Positions 10,451 through 22,930 of a stretch of 64,000 nucleotides of DNA are shown piece by piece (the first letter of the stretch is position 1; every line of letters begins with the position of its first letter). Below the pieces are notes generated by a model. The model was not told the origin of the DNA. It did not search any database and saw only the letters and a program-made list of their open reading frames with translations. The translations under genes and the position numbers were made by a program. This stretch comes from Sycobia sp. Sy_11 (Eukaryota > Arthropoda > Insecta > Hymenoptera > Epichrysomallidae). The stretch spans positions 186,001-250,000 of the forward strand of contig JACCIC010000094.1 of assembly GCA_018907035.1 (NCBI GenBank), written 5' to 3'.

Positions 10451-11642
10451 CGAGTCCAAATAGATACCCAGTGGACAGCAAGTGGATACCCAGTCTAACA
10501 ATTGCTCGTATTTTGAGGCGATTCAAAAATCGACCCATTTCTTCAATTCCACGTAAAAAGTGAAGTCCTACTCAGTCAGACCATGAGTCATCGACCGGAA
10601 TAGGTGATAGTCTGAAGGAGAAATGTCTTGTAAATACGGCGGATGGGGTAGGACGTCCCAATTTAGTCCTTCTAACGTTTTCTTTATGATTTTTGCAACA
10701 TGTGGCCTAGTGTTATCATGATGAAAAATAACTTTATCGTGACATTTGGCATATTGTGGACGTTCAATTTTCAATGGTCGGCTCAATTGCATCAGCTGTT
10801 GTTGGTAACGTTCCTCCGTGATGGTTTGATTGCGTTATAGTAGTTAGTAATAGATTACTCTCGGTTCATCCCACCAAATGCACAGCATTAGCTTCTTGCC
10901 ATGAATGATTGGTTTGGCCATCGAAGTAGAGGCATGCTCACCTTACCTCATGACATCCTACGCTTTGAGTTGACGTAGTGAATCTACTTTTCGTCTCCCA
11001 CGATTCAATGTGGAAATCCTTTGCGATTTTGCCTTTTGAGTAATTGTTACTCAACCTCTTAGCTACAGCAATTGTTACTTACCTCTTGGCTTCAGTTCGT
11101 AAGGAACTCAATTTCCTTGTTTTTGGACCATATCCAGGGTTTTGAGATGTTGTGAATTAGCTTGCTGAGTCACTCCTAACTCTTGTACAAATTCTTCTTG
11201 GGTTTGACACAGATCTTCCTCCAGTAAAGCGTCCAATTCTGTGTTACCATACATTTTGGGTCTTCCACTGTGTGTTCCATGTTGTTCTCCATGTCAAAAT
11301 CATCACTTTTAAATTTTTGGAACCACTCTCGACAAATTCTATCACTAAAATTAACATCACGATATGCTTCTATGAATAGCCGATGTGTTTCACCTGCAGA
11401 TTGCTTTAAATGAAAACAGTAAATTAACAATTCCCACAAATGACGCTTACTTGGCTTAAAACTTGACATCTTAACAGGATGAAAACTAAGATGATGGTAG
11501 CAAAAGTTAGATGTATTGAAAGGTTATACTGTTTCCAGATGTCAACATATATCATACGACTTTTTACAGCTGACAACTTTAATGCTATCTTATCGGTGGC
11601 GCCATGTTTTCAAAACGGCGGAAGCTTATTTGTGCACCTAAT
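10451..11642 (-). mobile_element. Mariner (cecropia-like) remnant
   Basis: Right end at about 11642 with a terminal repeat read as TTAGGTGCACAAATAAGCTT. The N-terminal domain at 11176-11469 starts MSSFKPSKRHL and runs through CREWFQKFKSDDFD. The catalytic C-terminal part at 10568-10792 has FHHDNTRPHVA (second Asp) and SPSDYHLF (third Asp), followed by a broken tail to about 10450. The middle, with the first catalytic Asp, is scrambled or deleted (10793-11175 has only fragments such as KKLMLCIWWDE-like). Not active. Confidence 0.85.
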
Positions 11643-12362
11643 ATAATCCGCTTATCATTGATAGCTATAAATGTATATTGATATAAAATACACGTACCCC
11701 TATACTATGTACGAAAAGCAAGTGTATTCATTGTTGTGTTTGGAAAAGGGATTATCGTATATCCAATGTTACGCTTTAATGAATGGGATTTTGGAAAACT
11801 ATTAACACAGCTGTATTTAAGTGATGTATTATTAATACGATGCAGGCTTTCAGTCATCATTGTGAGCGATTGTGGAAAATATTTACCTTTGCTAATGGCA
11901 CGTTTAGCTCATTATTGAATTAGGAAAGTAATGGATCTACCTTTCAACACTTGTGCATGCATAAGTAAAGGAAACTATTGGTTTTCTATAAATAATACGA
12001 AGGGTCCAGGAAAAACAGTCTTCGTTCAAAAAAGGTAGAGTCAAAATAAACTTCCTACCAAGGAGGGAAAATATACGCATAGAGGGAGGTATTAAAATTT
12101 ATTGAAACCTCTGAAGACTTTAACCTTACGTATACGACAAAGTGGAGAATGGAAAGCAAGGAGGAGAAAATGGAGTTCTTCGACCAATGAGGAAAAGTTT
12201 TTAGCGACAAAAATGGGAGAGATAGACTTTATTTACACATGGTGGACTAAGCAAGAGCTGTTCTATTTTTCCCTTCTTTTGACCATTAGGAAATTTTTCT
12301 GTCGAATGGTTACAAGTTCCACGCAGCTCTAGCACTAACGGAAAGTATAGAAAATCTTTGGA
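11643..12362. other. Intergenic DNA
   Basis: Short chance open frames only; nothing recognised. Confidence 0.4.
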
Positions 12363-12581
12363 CTAGCTTGGAGAGGAGGACGAGTCGACCGCGATAAGTT
12401 CGACAACAACACTGTCGATAGCAATAGTCTGCTTAACAAGGGCGGTGATATCGTCCTTGTCAAGGTCACGATCATCGTCACCAAAGGCGACCAAAAGATC
12501 AGCATTGGCAGCTGATTGGAAGGCCTTATCTTCCAGAATGAAGGAGATAGAAAAAGCAGTGTTACAATTATTAGTGCTACA
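12363..12581 (-). pseudogene. Orphan open frame with unusual composition
   Basis: About 70 sense codons on the minus strand with no Met, ending at a TAG at 12363-12365. The last 60 codons are rich in GAC, ATC, GCC and GTC, about half GC in a 30 % GC setting. The product is acidic (FGDDDRDLDKDDI, ending VDSSSSPS). It looks like the final exon or a truncated insertion of a protein-coding gene from a different compositional background. A chance frame is less likely given the codon use, but I do not recognise the protein. Confidence 0.4.
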
Positions 12582-13366
12582 TTATAAACTATAAATAATT
12601 TATAATGTTGAAACAGCAGTATAGATTATTAATAATGTAATATAGTAGAATAGGTACAAAAGTAAAACAAGCGGACGCGGACAGTGGAGCAAAATAGCAT
12701 TAGCTAAAGAAGGTGGGTAACTGAGATAAAACTCCACCAATCGGTAAAGAATCGTGGCGAGGTTCGGGAAAAATGTTTGAAGGTCAAATTTTTAAAATTT
12801 CAGGAAATTCCACATTTCCAAGAGTTTTTTTCTTTTTCATTTAAAATTTTTTAATATCATATTAAATTTATTTTAAATTTAATTTTATTCGTACATTGAC
12901 TTTCAAATTTATTTTTTAAAATAATTATTTTCATCAAAATATTTATCATTTGTTAACATTGATTTATATGATACCCATAAATTGATAATCAATTTTAATT
13001 TATATTACTTGCAATAAAGATTGCCAGGAGTAGGATTACCAACTCCCATTAGAAATGCACTTCGATTGAAGGTAATCAAGAAGAATTATGTGGTCTCGAA
13101 AAGAAATATATTCATAAAAATTGTGTAGAGGGAGAAAGATGATGAAAGACAAGAAAAAGGATGAACAGAAGAAACAGGATTAAAACATAAACAAGAAAAA
13201 CGAACTAAGGAGACAGATAATGTGGCAAAAGAGAGAGGGAGAGAAGAACAGAAAACACGTAGGAATGAGAGAGAGAAAAATACTTGTTCACATTGAAAAT
13301 ACGCTCATCAGGCACCTGTGTATCAGAAGGAAGAGACGCGAGAAGAAAAATTTTTTCAAAAACTTT
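12582..13366. other. Non-coding, purine-rich on the plus strand after 13080
   Basis: AT-rich then GA-rich DNA; no gene supported. Confidence 0.4.
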
Positions 13367-13690
13367 TTACTCAACTTTGTCTGCATTAGAAGAAATACAC
13401 AAGTTGGCGCAATCTTGCAGTCTCTTCATGCTTTTTAAAAACTCCTCTTTTGGAATACTTTTGAATTTCGTTGTCAGAGCTTCTTGTATTTTGTCGATTG
13501 ATTTGAAACCGTTCCCATTCAAGTCCATTTTTAATTTTTTAAACAGAAAGTAGTAACGAGGAGTCAAACCCGGCGAGTGTGGTCGGTGACTTAGAACAGG
13601 AATCATTTTTTGGCCAAAAATTAAATGTTAGTTGGTGCGGTGTGTGCTGGTGTATAATCGTGCAAAAAACGAAACACGTTCACATCTTCT
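13367..13690 (-). pseudogene. Mariner transposase C-terminal remnant
   Basis: The minus-strand frame 13367-13606 reads VLSHRPHSPGLTPRYYFLFKK and then KSIDKIQEALTTKF to a natural stop. This is the DDE C-terminus of an irritans/mellifera-like mariner, but the third catalytic Asp (SPDLAPxDYFLF) is changed (LTPRYYF). Sequence upstream to about 13690, in another frame, resembles the segment around the second Asp (FLHDNAPAH type). No terminal repeats found. Confidence 0.75.
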
Positions 13691-13699
13691 TAATTTTCA

Positions 13700-14136
13700 A
13701 ATCTTTCGTTATGTTTTGCAAGTAGAGTTACAATTATCCTTTAACGCTACTGTGGCTTTGTCGATGTTATTGTCACTCTTCATGGCTTATGGCTGTTCGC
13801 TTCTTCAAATCGTTTTCAACCGACTCTCTACTGCCAGCAAGAGGTTATACAACCGAAAAATAGTAGTACTAAATATTATATTAATTTAGCATAAATACTA
13901 ACACATAAGCCTCTTTTAACATTTCTTTCGTTTCCGTTGCACTTTTACCAACTTTAAAGCAAAATTTAATTGCAAAACCTTTATTCGATATTTTTATATA
14001 TTTTATATAATGACAGTGCCCACTTCGATACTCCCACGCAAACTTCTACTACACAGCTATATGTAATTCGATGAACTTGAAGGTGAACTTGATCAGTGGA
14101 CAAAATTTCACGAAGATAGCAGAAGTAGTATGGATT
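13700..14136. other. Intergenic DNA
   Basis: Nothing recognised beyond short chance frames. Confidence 0.4.
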
Positions 14137-14382
14137 TCATAGCCGGAATCTTAGGAACTTTTGGGATACATAATAGTCTACGGGTATTTTTGTGTTCACA
14201 CGGTAGAAATCGATATCCAGGTATCTCCTTCTAGGGGAAGTTTCGTTTTCAGACAACAATTTTGAATTAAATATCGCGAAAATGAAGTTACATAACTGCA
14301 CAAAAATGGTTTGTGAAATAGCACTTTTTTGAAGCGGACGCTGAGATAGTATATTTTTATAAGGGAGCGAAGATAGATACAA
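14137..14382 (-). repeat. Isolated copy of the BEL/Pao leader sequence
   Basis: The minus strand contains a TATAAAAA box followed by CTATCTCAGCGTCCGCTTCA and GTGCTAT, the same arrangement as in the 28-bp repeat leader of the BEL element at 33248. Here only one or two units are present. It is a solo fragment of that family or a relative. Confidence 0.6.
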
Positions 14383-14384
14383 TT

Positions 14385-15660
14385 CTCTATAGGACTATAG
14401 ATTTATACATTGAGTATAAGAATATACCGGTTAAATTATTATCTCGGATAAAGTCAAGGGAGGGATTGCTAGTATATATATATTATAACGGCAGTCTCTC
14501 GGTGATCATCCGTCCGCCGGCGCTAATTATAGTACTATATGACACCTTACCTAATTTTCTCAATGAAATTACAATAAGACCGGTGAAATAACCATTTGGC
14601 GCCAGATGAGGTACGGCTCTCATCGTAAGCTGTAGTCAGCACTGACGGATATGCGCTCCGCGTGAGTAAGGTGGGCCACGGCAGGCTCTACAGGGCGACG
14701 AATTTCACGTGGTGTGGATGATATAAACGATTACGTCGCAAACGCCTCAAACTCAGCTAGCGCGGTATTTACTTAAACTATAACGAACTTATTAAATTAT
14801 ACTAGTGATCCCAGGGCGGCTCTCTGTAGATCTCGCGAAAACCTCACGTGAGGAGAGAACTGAAGAGGAGAACTTACCCCGTCCTCTCCGCTTGCCTCTC
14901 ACTCCTCGGCGATGACTCGTATGCCATGGCAGACGTCTCGGGATGATTGTTCCCGGCTTACTTCCTGACTCCTCGCCCTCGCAGGATTGTCTCTCGCACG
15001 GGACTTGTCCCGTGCACGGAACTTGTCCTTGTGCAAGGGTATTGAGGTCACCCTCACCGCTCGAAAGCCTTCGATGGCTTCTTGCGGCGCCGCTTCTTGG
15101 CTACCTGACACCGGAATCTTCTCAAGAGACAGCTGTTGCTTGCTCGGGCTCCGAAAAGTAAAAGAGAGAAGTATACTTCTCTAAACCTGTCACCGGCGCG
15201 GCCCTCCCGAAACGGCGTAGCGGGGAAGAGTATTTCTCCCCCCCCTAGTCGAGTAAATGAGACAAAAGTATTTCATGTTTGCTGTTTGGATTTACTGACG
15301 TCAATATTGATTTGAAAAATAGTTTATTGTCTGAAAGCGTTGTAACGCATTTCCCCCCGGCTGAGCAAAAGAAAAAAAACGCGACGCGTACTTATCCGTT
15401 CGCGACTAAATTGCCATGGTACCGAGTCATTTCCAGGAGTGAGGTTCACAAAACCTTGTTCTGTTCAGATTGCTCATCGAATTTTTATCTTGATGATGCG
15501 AGTAACCCTTCACTCTGTTTCTAACCTACAGATAACTATGTGTATCGGCGAACAATTTCAGATTCATAGTGTCCGCGTGACATTAGTGGCTTTATAGGGA
15601 CCAATCTTCCTGTTTCTATTCTAATCCTTAGTAGTACTACTGAGCTATACGACGTCTTGG
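14385..15660. other. GC-rich LTR-like region with a possible primer-binding site
   Basis: Far more GC- and CpG-rich than its surroundings. TGGCGCCAGATGAGG at 14597-14611, two bases after an ...ACCA end, resembles a tRNA primer-binding site just inside a 5' LTR. At 14996-15015 there is a perfect 8-bp hairpin (GCACGGGA, loop CTTG) inside an 18-bp direct repeat. Short frames here have no recognised domains. LTR identity is tentative because no partner LTR is seen. Confidence 0.35.
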
Positions 15661-15661
15661 T

Positions 15662-16080
15662 TTTTTAATATTCCCGCGGCTGCTCGAATCATATAAGCAA
15701 AAAGAAAATTACCTAAATCCGCGACCGCAGTGCGGGGGGCGCGTAAAATATACAAAAATAAAAGTATATTTCATGCCCCTTCGGTACCCTGTGATACCAA
15801 AACATACTCGAACTTGTAAATTAATAAATGCTTATGTAGCTGTTTTGCTGCATTACTCGGGACATGCCTTGGCATCTGCTAAGTTACGCATAATATTTCT
15901 AGGGTACAAGTAAAAGAGAAAAAAAAACTGTATAACATTTTCAACTTACAGCTAGATTAGTAATGATTAAGTGTAGCAATATATAATATTTGTAAAAGAT
16001 TCTTACATCTAATATAATATTACTAATATAAAAGTCTTTCCACTTATTAGTTTTTGGTGATCGTACGGCGCTTCTCGATG
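15662..16080. other. Non-coding
   Basis: No feature recognised. Confidence 0.4.
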
Positions 16081-16434
16081 TCATCTTCTTCTTCTTCCGG
16101 ACCTTATTTGAGAGTTTAGGTTTGGCTTTAGGATCCAAAAGGCTAAGTGTGGATATCTGGCTGACTTGCCATATGGCGGTTTGTTTCCGACCTTGAATCT
16201 CACCAAACGCCGGTGATATGATTGTTGTCCTCTTTCTCTTAGGAACCGTTCATATCGCCTGCTTCTGCGGGTCTGGGTCTTATGGCTTCTGTAATTAGCT
16301 AACATGGTTAAGTGCTGACGGAATGGAGCTTTGGCGGGGATGCACAGGTATCTAGGAGAGTCGCAAGAGCGCAAGGGTCTCCCCAATCCGTTGCTCCATT
16401 CTCGAGTGATTTCTGGTGTCATTGTTGCACTCAC
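16081..16434 (-). pseudogene. Arg-rich open frame, probable retroelement ORF
   Basis: 117 codons, very basic (RRSRRYERFLRERGQQSYHRR, ending in RRRR). It lies downstream of the Gypsy-2 integrase on the same strand, separated by a tandem-repeat tract. Placement suggests a 3' ORF or polyprotein tail of that element. No domain recognised. Confidence 0.35.
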
Positions 16435-16559
16435 GAAATCTATGTTCTGTCGTAGACCGTCGCGAGAACCGAATGCGCCACCGTGGTTTCAATCTGTTAT
16501 GGCCCCGTCCCCATGACCGACATCATGTCCTCTTTCTAAAGCGGCTTAATGGCGCTAGA

Positions 16560-16985
16560 CATTGGTTCCTATCTTACCCGTGTATTTTCCTAGTTTATCC
16601 TAGCGAAGCGAGAACCTCTCCGAAACTATTCTATCTAGTCTAACTTAACTCTATTGTGTTTTTACCTTACTCTAACGAAATTATATGCTGGCAAAACTAT
16701 TCTAACTATTCTAACCTAACGATATTATGTGCTTAACTTAATATAACGGAATTAGATGCTAACGAAACTATTCTAACTATTCTAACTATTCTAACTTAAT
16801 ACTATTATGTTCTTAACTTAATCCAATGGAATTATATGCTAACGAAACTATTCTAACTATTCTAACCTAATGAAACTAGAAGCCAACTAAACTAAATATA
16901 CTAACGGAACTAGAGGCTAATGGACTACGTATGCTACCGGAACTATTCTAAGCTAAGAAAACTAATCTAACGCTAACGGGAACGT
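16560..16985. repeat. Decayed tandem repeat (CTATTCTAA-rich)
   Basis: Multiple runs of AACTATTCTAACTATTCTAA separated by AACGRAATTATATGCTAACG-like segments, in units of roughly 70-110 bp with substitutions. It lies inside the Gypsy-2 3' region. Confidence 0.85.
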
Positions 16986-17121
16986 TATGGCTAATAACTT
17001 CGCGATTTTTAGGGGGATAGGTAAAATAAACTGTGTAGGGCTCTTTGGCCTTACCTTTATAGTGCTTACAGCGGGGTTCACTGGGATGCATCCTCGGGTC
17101 GTTACTCTCCGCTGGGGGATA

Positions 17122-18580
17122 TCATCGGTACTCGTTACTATGATTAGCGGAACTACAACTAGGGTTTGAGGCGATATTTTTATCTATAACGGTATTAAAA
17201 CTAGTTTCTCCCTCCTTGAGGGCTGTTAATGGGCTGTCTGTGTGATAGGGTTTCAGTTCACTTACCTGAACTCGCGTGATTTTACATTGGTCTTGCTGGT
17301 CCGTAACGTCGTATATGACCGGTGAAACCACCCGCTGGACTTGACATGGCCCTATGAATTTGGGAGCCCGCTTGGCTGATAATGCTTGTGCTCCTGATGA
17401 AAGCACTCTATTTCTACGACAAACGATATCTCCTACTTGATAAGAGATATTTCACCTCCATTATTATGGTACTTTGCCTGTTTACTGGTAGCATTCACTG
17501 AGTTGCGTGACACTAAATCGTATAAAGCGGAGAGTCGTTTTAATCTTTTCGTCCTGTCCTTTGGTTCAATTTTATTGATATTCATAGGTGTGTTTAGGGC
17601 GCCTCTCACCGTGGGCATTTGCCTTGGGTTTTTCCCAAAATTTAAAAAGGTTGGCGTTAATCCGGTTGACGAATGGACCGACGTATTTAACGCAAATGCG
17701 AATTCTGTCAGGTGCAGATTCCAATCACGATGGTCCTTTCCGACGAATATCGAAATCATTGTCTTGAGGACTCTATTAATACGCTCCACCGAGTTGGTAA
17801 GGAGCTATGGTTGTCTGTATTATCCCAAGCTCATGTAGTTTGTCAGTGACGAGTTTGTTTGCAAACTCTGTCCCGTTGTTGGTTACCAAATATTTTGGGC
17901 ATCCCCAACGGAAGACTACTAGTTCCTCTAAGGCTTTGAGGACGTTGACCCTGCGGTAGCTTGTCGAAGCGGGCGTACTTCCACGTACTTCGTGAATAGG
18001 TCCTCAAATACTAATATGTATTTGTATAACTCTTTACTCTTGGGAAAAGGTCCCATGATATCGGCGGCTACCGTTGTTCATGGTCCTTCTATGTTCCGGT
18101 GTCCCATAAGTCCCGCAGGAGTTTGCTGCGAGAGCTTATGGGGTTGGCACTCGGTATATACCTTCACATATCGAGTAACGTCTTTCCGCATGCCAGGGCA
18201 ATAATAATGCTGTCGCACTCGCTGAACAGTTTTCTCTATTCCGAGGTGTCCGGCGGTAGCCTCATTGTGGCATACGAAAAGGACTCATTGTCGATTATGT
18301 CTCGGTACTGCCAGTTTCCATTTGTCCGAATCCGGGCATAGCGGATTGGTAAGGGGGTCGGGGCATTGTTTATAGAATTCCCCATTCTCCACCTTCCAAT
18401 CGAGCAAATGGTTAGGAGCATTGCTGACGTCCTGCATCCTCTGCCGATGCCAGTTTGTTTTTACTACTTACCCTATGGCAGCTAACGATGATTCCTCGAG
18501 GGGAATGCGGGAGAGTGCGTCTGTATGGTACTTTGTGCAGTGCGCCTTTCCGATGTACAATCTCGATATTGTGCCAAAGA
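17122..18580 (-). mobile_element. Second Ty3/Gypsy lineage, RNase H end to integrase
   Basis: Minus strand, in order: RNase H tail (VHRKGALHK, then RTLPHSPRG, about 18480-18575); integrase zinc region (about 18120-18420); integrase core with ADIMGPFPKS and FEDLFTKYVEV. The second catalytic position reads VTNNGTEF (Asp to Asn), and VERINRVLKTM keeps the Glu (17433-17789). The C-terminal domain is at 17122-17406 (RAPKFIGPCQVQ, VSELKPYHTD). Many frameshifts and the Asn substitution make it inactive. It differs clearly from the 5117-7875 family. Confidence 0.9.
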
Positions 18581-18599
18581 TTTATAATAAATGAAGTGG

Positions 18600-18791
18600 T
18601 TACGATAATCGAGCTGTCTATTTATTGAGTGTTGCCTCTCCCTTTTAATTTATTTCTTAGCTTTGCCTAGCTTTCATCGGTGGACCCCCTCGTGGAGAGA
18701 GAACGGGTCGTCAGCAGCCGGAGAAGCCAGCAGGTAAGTGCTATGAAGGTTTAAGTATTCTGTGTCGGTGGTCCGGGCAAAGACGACCACG

Positions 18792-18845
<54 letters not shown>

Positions 18846-19760
18846 GACCGTCATTCTCGATGGCCACAATTAAGTTTCGAGTATCCATATATCGTGCGAG
18901 CAATTGCGCGCGAGATCGACGCGACGCCTAAATGCGCCGCGCCAAACAGAATGAGCTCCGCGCTCAGCGAGTGAAGTTGACAGTATCCGCTCTCTGATTA
19001 TTTAAAAGAAAACGCTATAGTGTGCGCCGCCCAGCTACACACCAAGATTAGTGACTGACCAGAGGGCCCTCTTAAGAAACGCCTAGAAGAGCGACCAGCG
19101 TGAGAAAAGCAAAAGAAGAAGATTGGCCAGGTCCGAAGGTCGTATGCTCGATCTCGCCAGTTCGGTCGACGAAGACAGCGGGCTACACAGCCAGCTGCCG
19201 AAGGCCTGCCGCCGCCGCATAGTCGACGCTGCCTAGCATCGCCGTCTGACGCCGCCGCTGCTGCTACCATGCCGCGCGGTAATCACCGCCTTTCTCCAGC
19301 CGGCACCCAGAGGACGTTTCCAACATCTGACTCGGCAAGTACCTTGTTAGTTATATATATATTGGTTAAAGTGTGCTCGGCGTCCTCCCGGTCCCGTAGT
19401 GTCCGCGTCGCGTCTCCGTTCGCCCGTCTCTTCCCCCTCGCCTACCGTCGCGCCAAGATGGCTGCGTTTCTGCTCCGTTTGGCAAGTATAATTTGCTCAT
19501 CGAAGAACTCGCTCGAAATGAGTCCGTAGCTAATATCGCGAATAGGAGCTAGTAGGCTAGTTATAAAGTTTTTATATAAAATAGTGTATATATATTATCC
19601 CTAATATATGTGTATCAATAAAGTCTGAATATTGTTAAAGAAGGTGTTCTCCTTGAAGGAATACTTTCCTCCCCTTTCCCCTTTAGCACCATCTCCAACG
19701 GTCAAGGAAGCGTTCATCAACGCACTGTGTCGGTGCCATCACGAGGTAAGGTAATCTCCA
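18600..19760 (+). other. GC-rich LTR-like stretch around an (AT)n run
   Basis: CpG-rich DNA with a TATTTAAA-type box near 18998, a GTAAGT-like donor near 18733 and an AATAAAG signal near 19617, followed by a GT/T-rich tract. This resembles an LTR plus leader on the plus strand. No coding domain recognised and no paired LTR found. Confidence 0.3.
18796..18842. repeat. (AT)n microsatellite
   Basis: About 23 AT units. Confidence 0.98.
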
Positions 19761-21037
19761 AAAAGAGATTATAAGTTTCGCCCAACAACGTCGGGCCCGA
19801 TAAGCAGTATTTGGGATCACATACAAACCTATGCTGCTTGACAGCTGAAGTGAGAGATGGAAGATCAGCTTAACGTACATCATGTTTGCTCTTTTTACTG
19901 CTTACAGTTATTTTCATAAATAATTATTACACATTATATATTAATATTACATATCATATTATATAATAATTAATTATATATTATATAATTACGTATATAA
20001 TAATTATTACAATTCTTCCGAGCACAAGAATGTCAATAATTTCATCTCTTGCACTCTCAGAAAGTGTTCTGAATATTCAAATGAAGTATAAATCTAAAAT
20101 TTACCCGTGATGACTATATATATTATTTATTGAGAAACACACATGCTTGTCTATAAACGTGCTTGTTCTAAAATTACTGAAAAAATGTAGGTTTATTGAT
20201 TATAAATAAAACCAACTCGATTCTTGAAATAAATGAAATAAAGGGGCTAATATGTTTATACACAATAAAGCCTGTTCAATAGACATGTATTTTTCTCAAC
20301 AAAACCTGAATAATGTAAAATAATAATGCAAATAATTTACTTACTTAAATCTTGATATAATATTTTAGAATATTATTCTCAATTTATATGGAGCATGTAC
20401 ACTCATTTATTTTTGTCACATATTCTTTCCTGTTCCTCTTACAAATGGATCATATTTTTAGAAAAATATAAGAAACAATGCTAAATATATACATGTTCAT
20501 CCTTGTAACATGAATACGATTATTTCTATAGAATCTTGGAAACAATTCTAAATAACTTCAATTTCAATTTCGATTCAACAGAAATTTAAGTTTCTTGTGG
20601 AAAATATTAATGCAGTAAATTTGCCTTAAGAAGCACATATCTGCTATACGCACTTCACAGGTTAAAAAAATAATTAGCGTACTTGGTGCGAATAGGTAGA
20701 TGAGAAAATAGCAAGCAGTTACATATCTTGCAAATACAAAGATATATTGGGATGTCACATACCAACAAGAAGCATTCTAATCTATACAAGAGTATGGGCA
20801 TAGATACAGGCATTGAATATAGGAAAAATTTAAAATAGGAAAAGTGATAGGAGACATTTCATTAGTACTTACCTTAATATTTACCTTAGTATTTAACATA
20901 CAACTTCTTATGCTAAATGTAGAATAATATTAGGTAGTCAAATATCATCCTTCCGCCTTTTTGTCTTATGAATTTCGCGGCTATATACAAAGCGCTACAG
21001 AGGTCGTATCCGGCAATACTATACATCATTTGAAAGG
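19761..21037. other. AT-rich intergenic DNA
   Basis: No coding or repeat feature recognised. Confidence 0.4.
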
Positions 21038-21860
21038 TCTCAACGTAACGTACGAAACGACACTATGCATGATTAGTTTAGATATTGCGTTCGAAATGCG
21101 TGCTATTTTAAAGTTTTCCTTCGTCAAAGGCAAATCCGTTAGAAGAACGTTCCGTGAGATAATTGGTGTTTTGGGAAATGGCACGCTATCACTTTGAACC
21201 GCAGAGGAATGGTTTCGACGATTCAGAGCCGGTGAAAACGACCCATGGATAACCAAGCCGCTGGAAGATCTGTGACGACGAATACCGATCAAATCATGTA
21301 ATTTATCGAGTTAGACCGGCATGTGGCATCTCGTGAAATCGCCCAGGAGATGAGAGTTAGTCACCAAACCATTTTAAACCATCTGCAGAAGGTTGGATAT
21401 AAAAAAGCTTGATGTTTAGGTGCCGCATGATTTGACGTAAAAAAACTTTCTCTACTGAATCAACGCCTGCGATGTGCTGCTGAAAAGGAAGGAACTCGAC
21501 CTATTTTTGAAGCGGATGGTGACTGGCGACGAAAATTGGATCACATACGAGAATATCAAGCGAAAACAGGAAGGAAGGTTTTGCTATGTGTTTGGTGGTA
21601 TTAGAAGGGAATCATCCACTATGAGCTGCTCCCATATGGCTAGACGCTTAATTCTACCATCTGCTGTAAGCAACTGGACCGCTTGACGTAGGCTATCGAC
21701 CAGAAGCGTCCACAATTGGCCAACAGGATGGGTGTAGTGTTCCACCACGCCAACGCCAGACCACACACTTCATTGATGACTCGTCAGAACCTACGGGAGT
21801 TCGGATAGGAGGTTTTATCGAATCAACCATAAAGCCCGGACATAGCGCCAAGCGATGCCG
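21038..21860 (+). mobile_element. Mariner remnant (dead transposase)
   Basis: Read through several frameshifts, it shows the HTH region (EMRAILKFSFVKGKS, AEEWFRRFRAGEND) and REIAQEMRVSHQTI. RMVTGDENWITYENIKRK carries the first catalytic Asp. Near 21735 the second site reads FHHANARPH, with Ala where Asp is required. SPDIAPSDAVP follows, where the frame leaves mariner sequence. Stops and shifts occur about every 100 bp. Confidence 0.88.
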
Positions 21861-22199
21861 TCCCGTATCTTGCCTCTTCTTCACTTTCCAATGTTTTCTA
21901 CTCCCCCCTCCTTTATTACACTGCAGCTGCATGATTATACGTCACGAGTCTGCTACATCAGCCACTACTCTGGCCTGCCCCCCCCCTCTTGCACCAATCT
22001 GAGCTACTCATCTGTGCTCGCACGCGCATCCGCTTATGTTTTTCTATTCGGACCTTTTTGTGCTGCGTGCTACCTTTACTGAGCCGAAACGCACCTTGTT
22101 CATAGTTCTACCAATGAAAGCAAAAACGCCATGTTTTGAACCTTCCGTTCACATGGATTCTAGCAATCTGTATTCATCTTTGCTTTAGTACGAGGAAAA

Positions 22200-22930
22200 A
22201 TGCGGCCGAGCCCTATTGTTTGCTTTCAGAAACTTATGGGGCGGAAGGTATTAGTGAATCAACGTGATGCGAGCAGATCAAACGGTTCAAAAGTGGTGCT
22301 TGAAGTTGAAGACAACGATCGTTCCGAAAAACCGAAGAGTTTTGAAGACGAGGATTAGACGAGGAATTGCATGTTCGAAATTTTGCTGCAGTGGCCTAAA
22401 AATAAATCACTTTTGCATCGTTTTGTAACTGATAATGAAAAATGGATTTATTATGATAAAGCTAAATGCATAAAATTGTATTCAAAGCCCGACGAGCCCG
22501 CCCAATCGTCACCAAACTGAAATCTTCACGAAAATATGATCTTGATCTGCATAGGATGGGTTCAAAAGGGTGCCGTACACTATGAATTACCTCAAAGTGG
22601 TCAAACCATCAAAGTACTATTATATTAAACCCAAATTATTTGTTTGAAGTGAGCATTACAGGATAAATGGACAGAGACTAGGTATTTTCAATCACGATAA
22701 CGGTTTCGGTCAAAAACTATACGGAGAATGAATGACGTTTCCATCAATGAAGAACGCTCTTACAGGTATGTGCTTCAGTTCAGCAGAGGAAATCAAAAAT
22801 TGGCTCAAAACGTTCTTGGGCTCGAAAGACCAGAAATTTTTTTAGTCCGAAATACAGAAATTTGGGGGAAAAACGCTGGACGCTTACTTGTACACTCAAT
22901 GTCATAGACTATAACTTTTTTTTAAGAATG
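22200..22930 (+). mobile_element. Second mariner remnant, different lineage
   Basis: Pieces of transposase on the plus strand: an acidic linker (DNDRSEKPKSFEDED), the first catalytic region as FVTDNEKWIYYDKAK (TGDEKW expected, so Asp is Asn here), KGAVHYELPQSGQTI, and the C-terminal tail near 22790-22870 (EEIKNWLKTFLGSKD). The second and third Asp regions are missing. It lies 340 bp after the previous mariner but is not the same subfamily. Confidence 0.75.

Noticed and set aside
18998..19529. Frames of 86-90 codons in GC-rich DNA
   Set aside because: High GC lowers stop frequency; composition is Arg/Ala/Ser-rich without domains, and overlapping frames occur on both strands.
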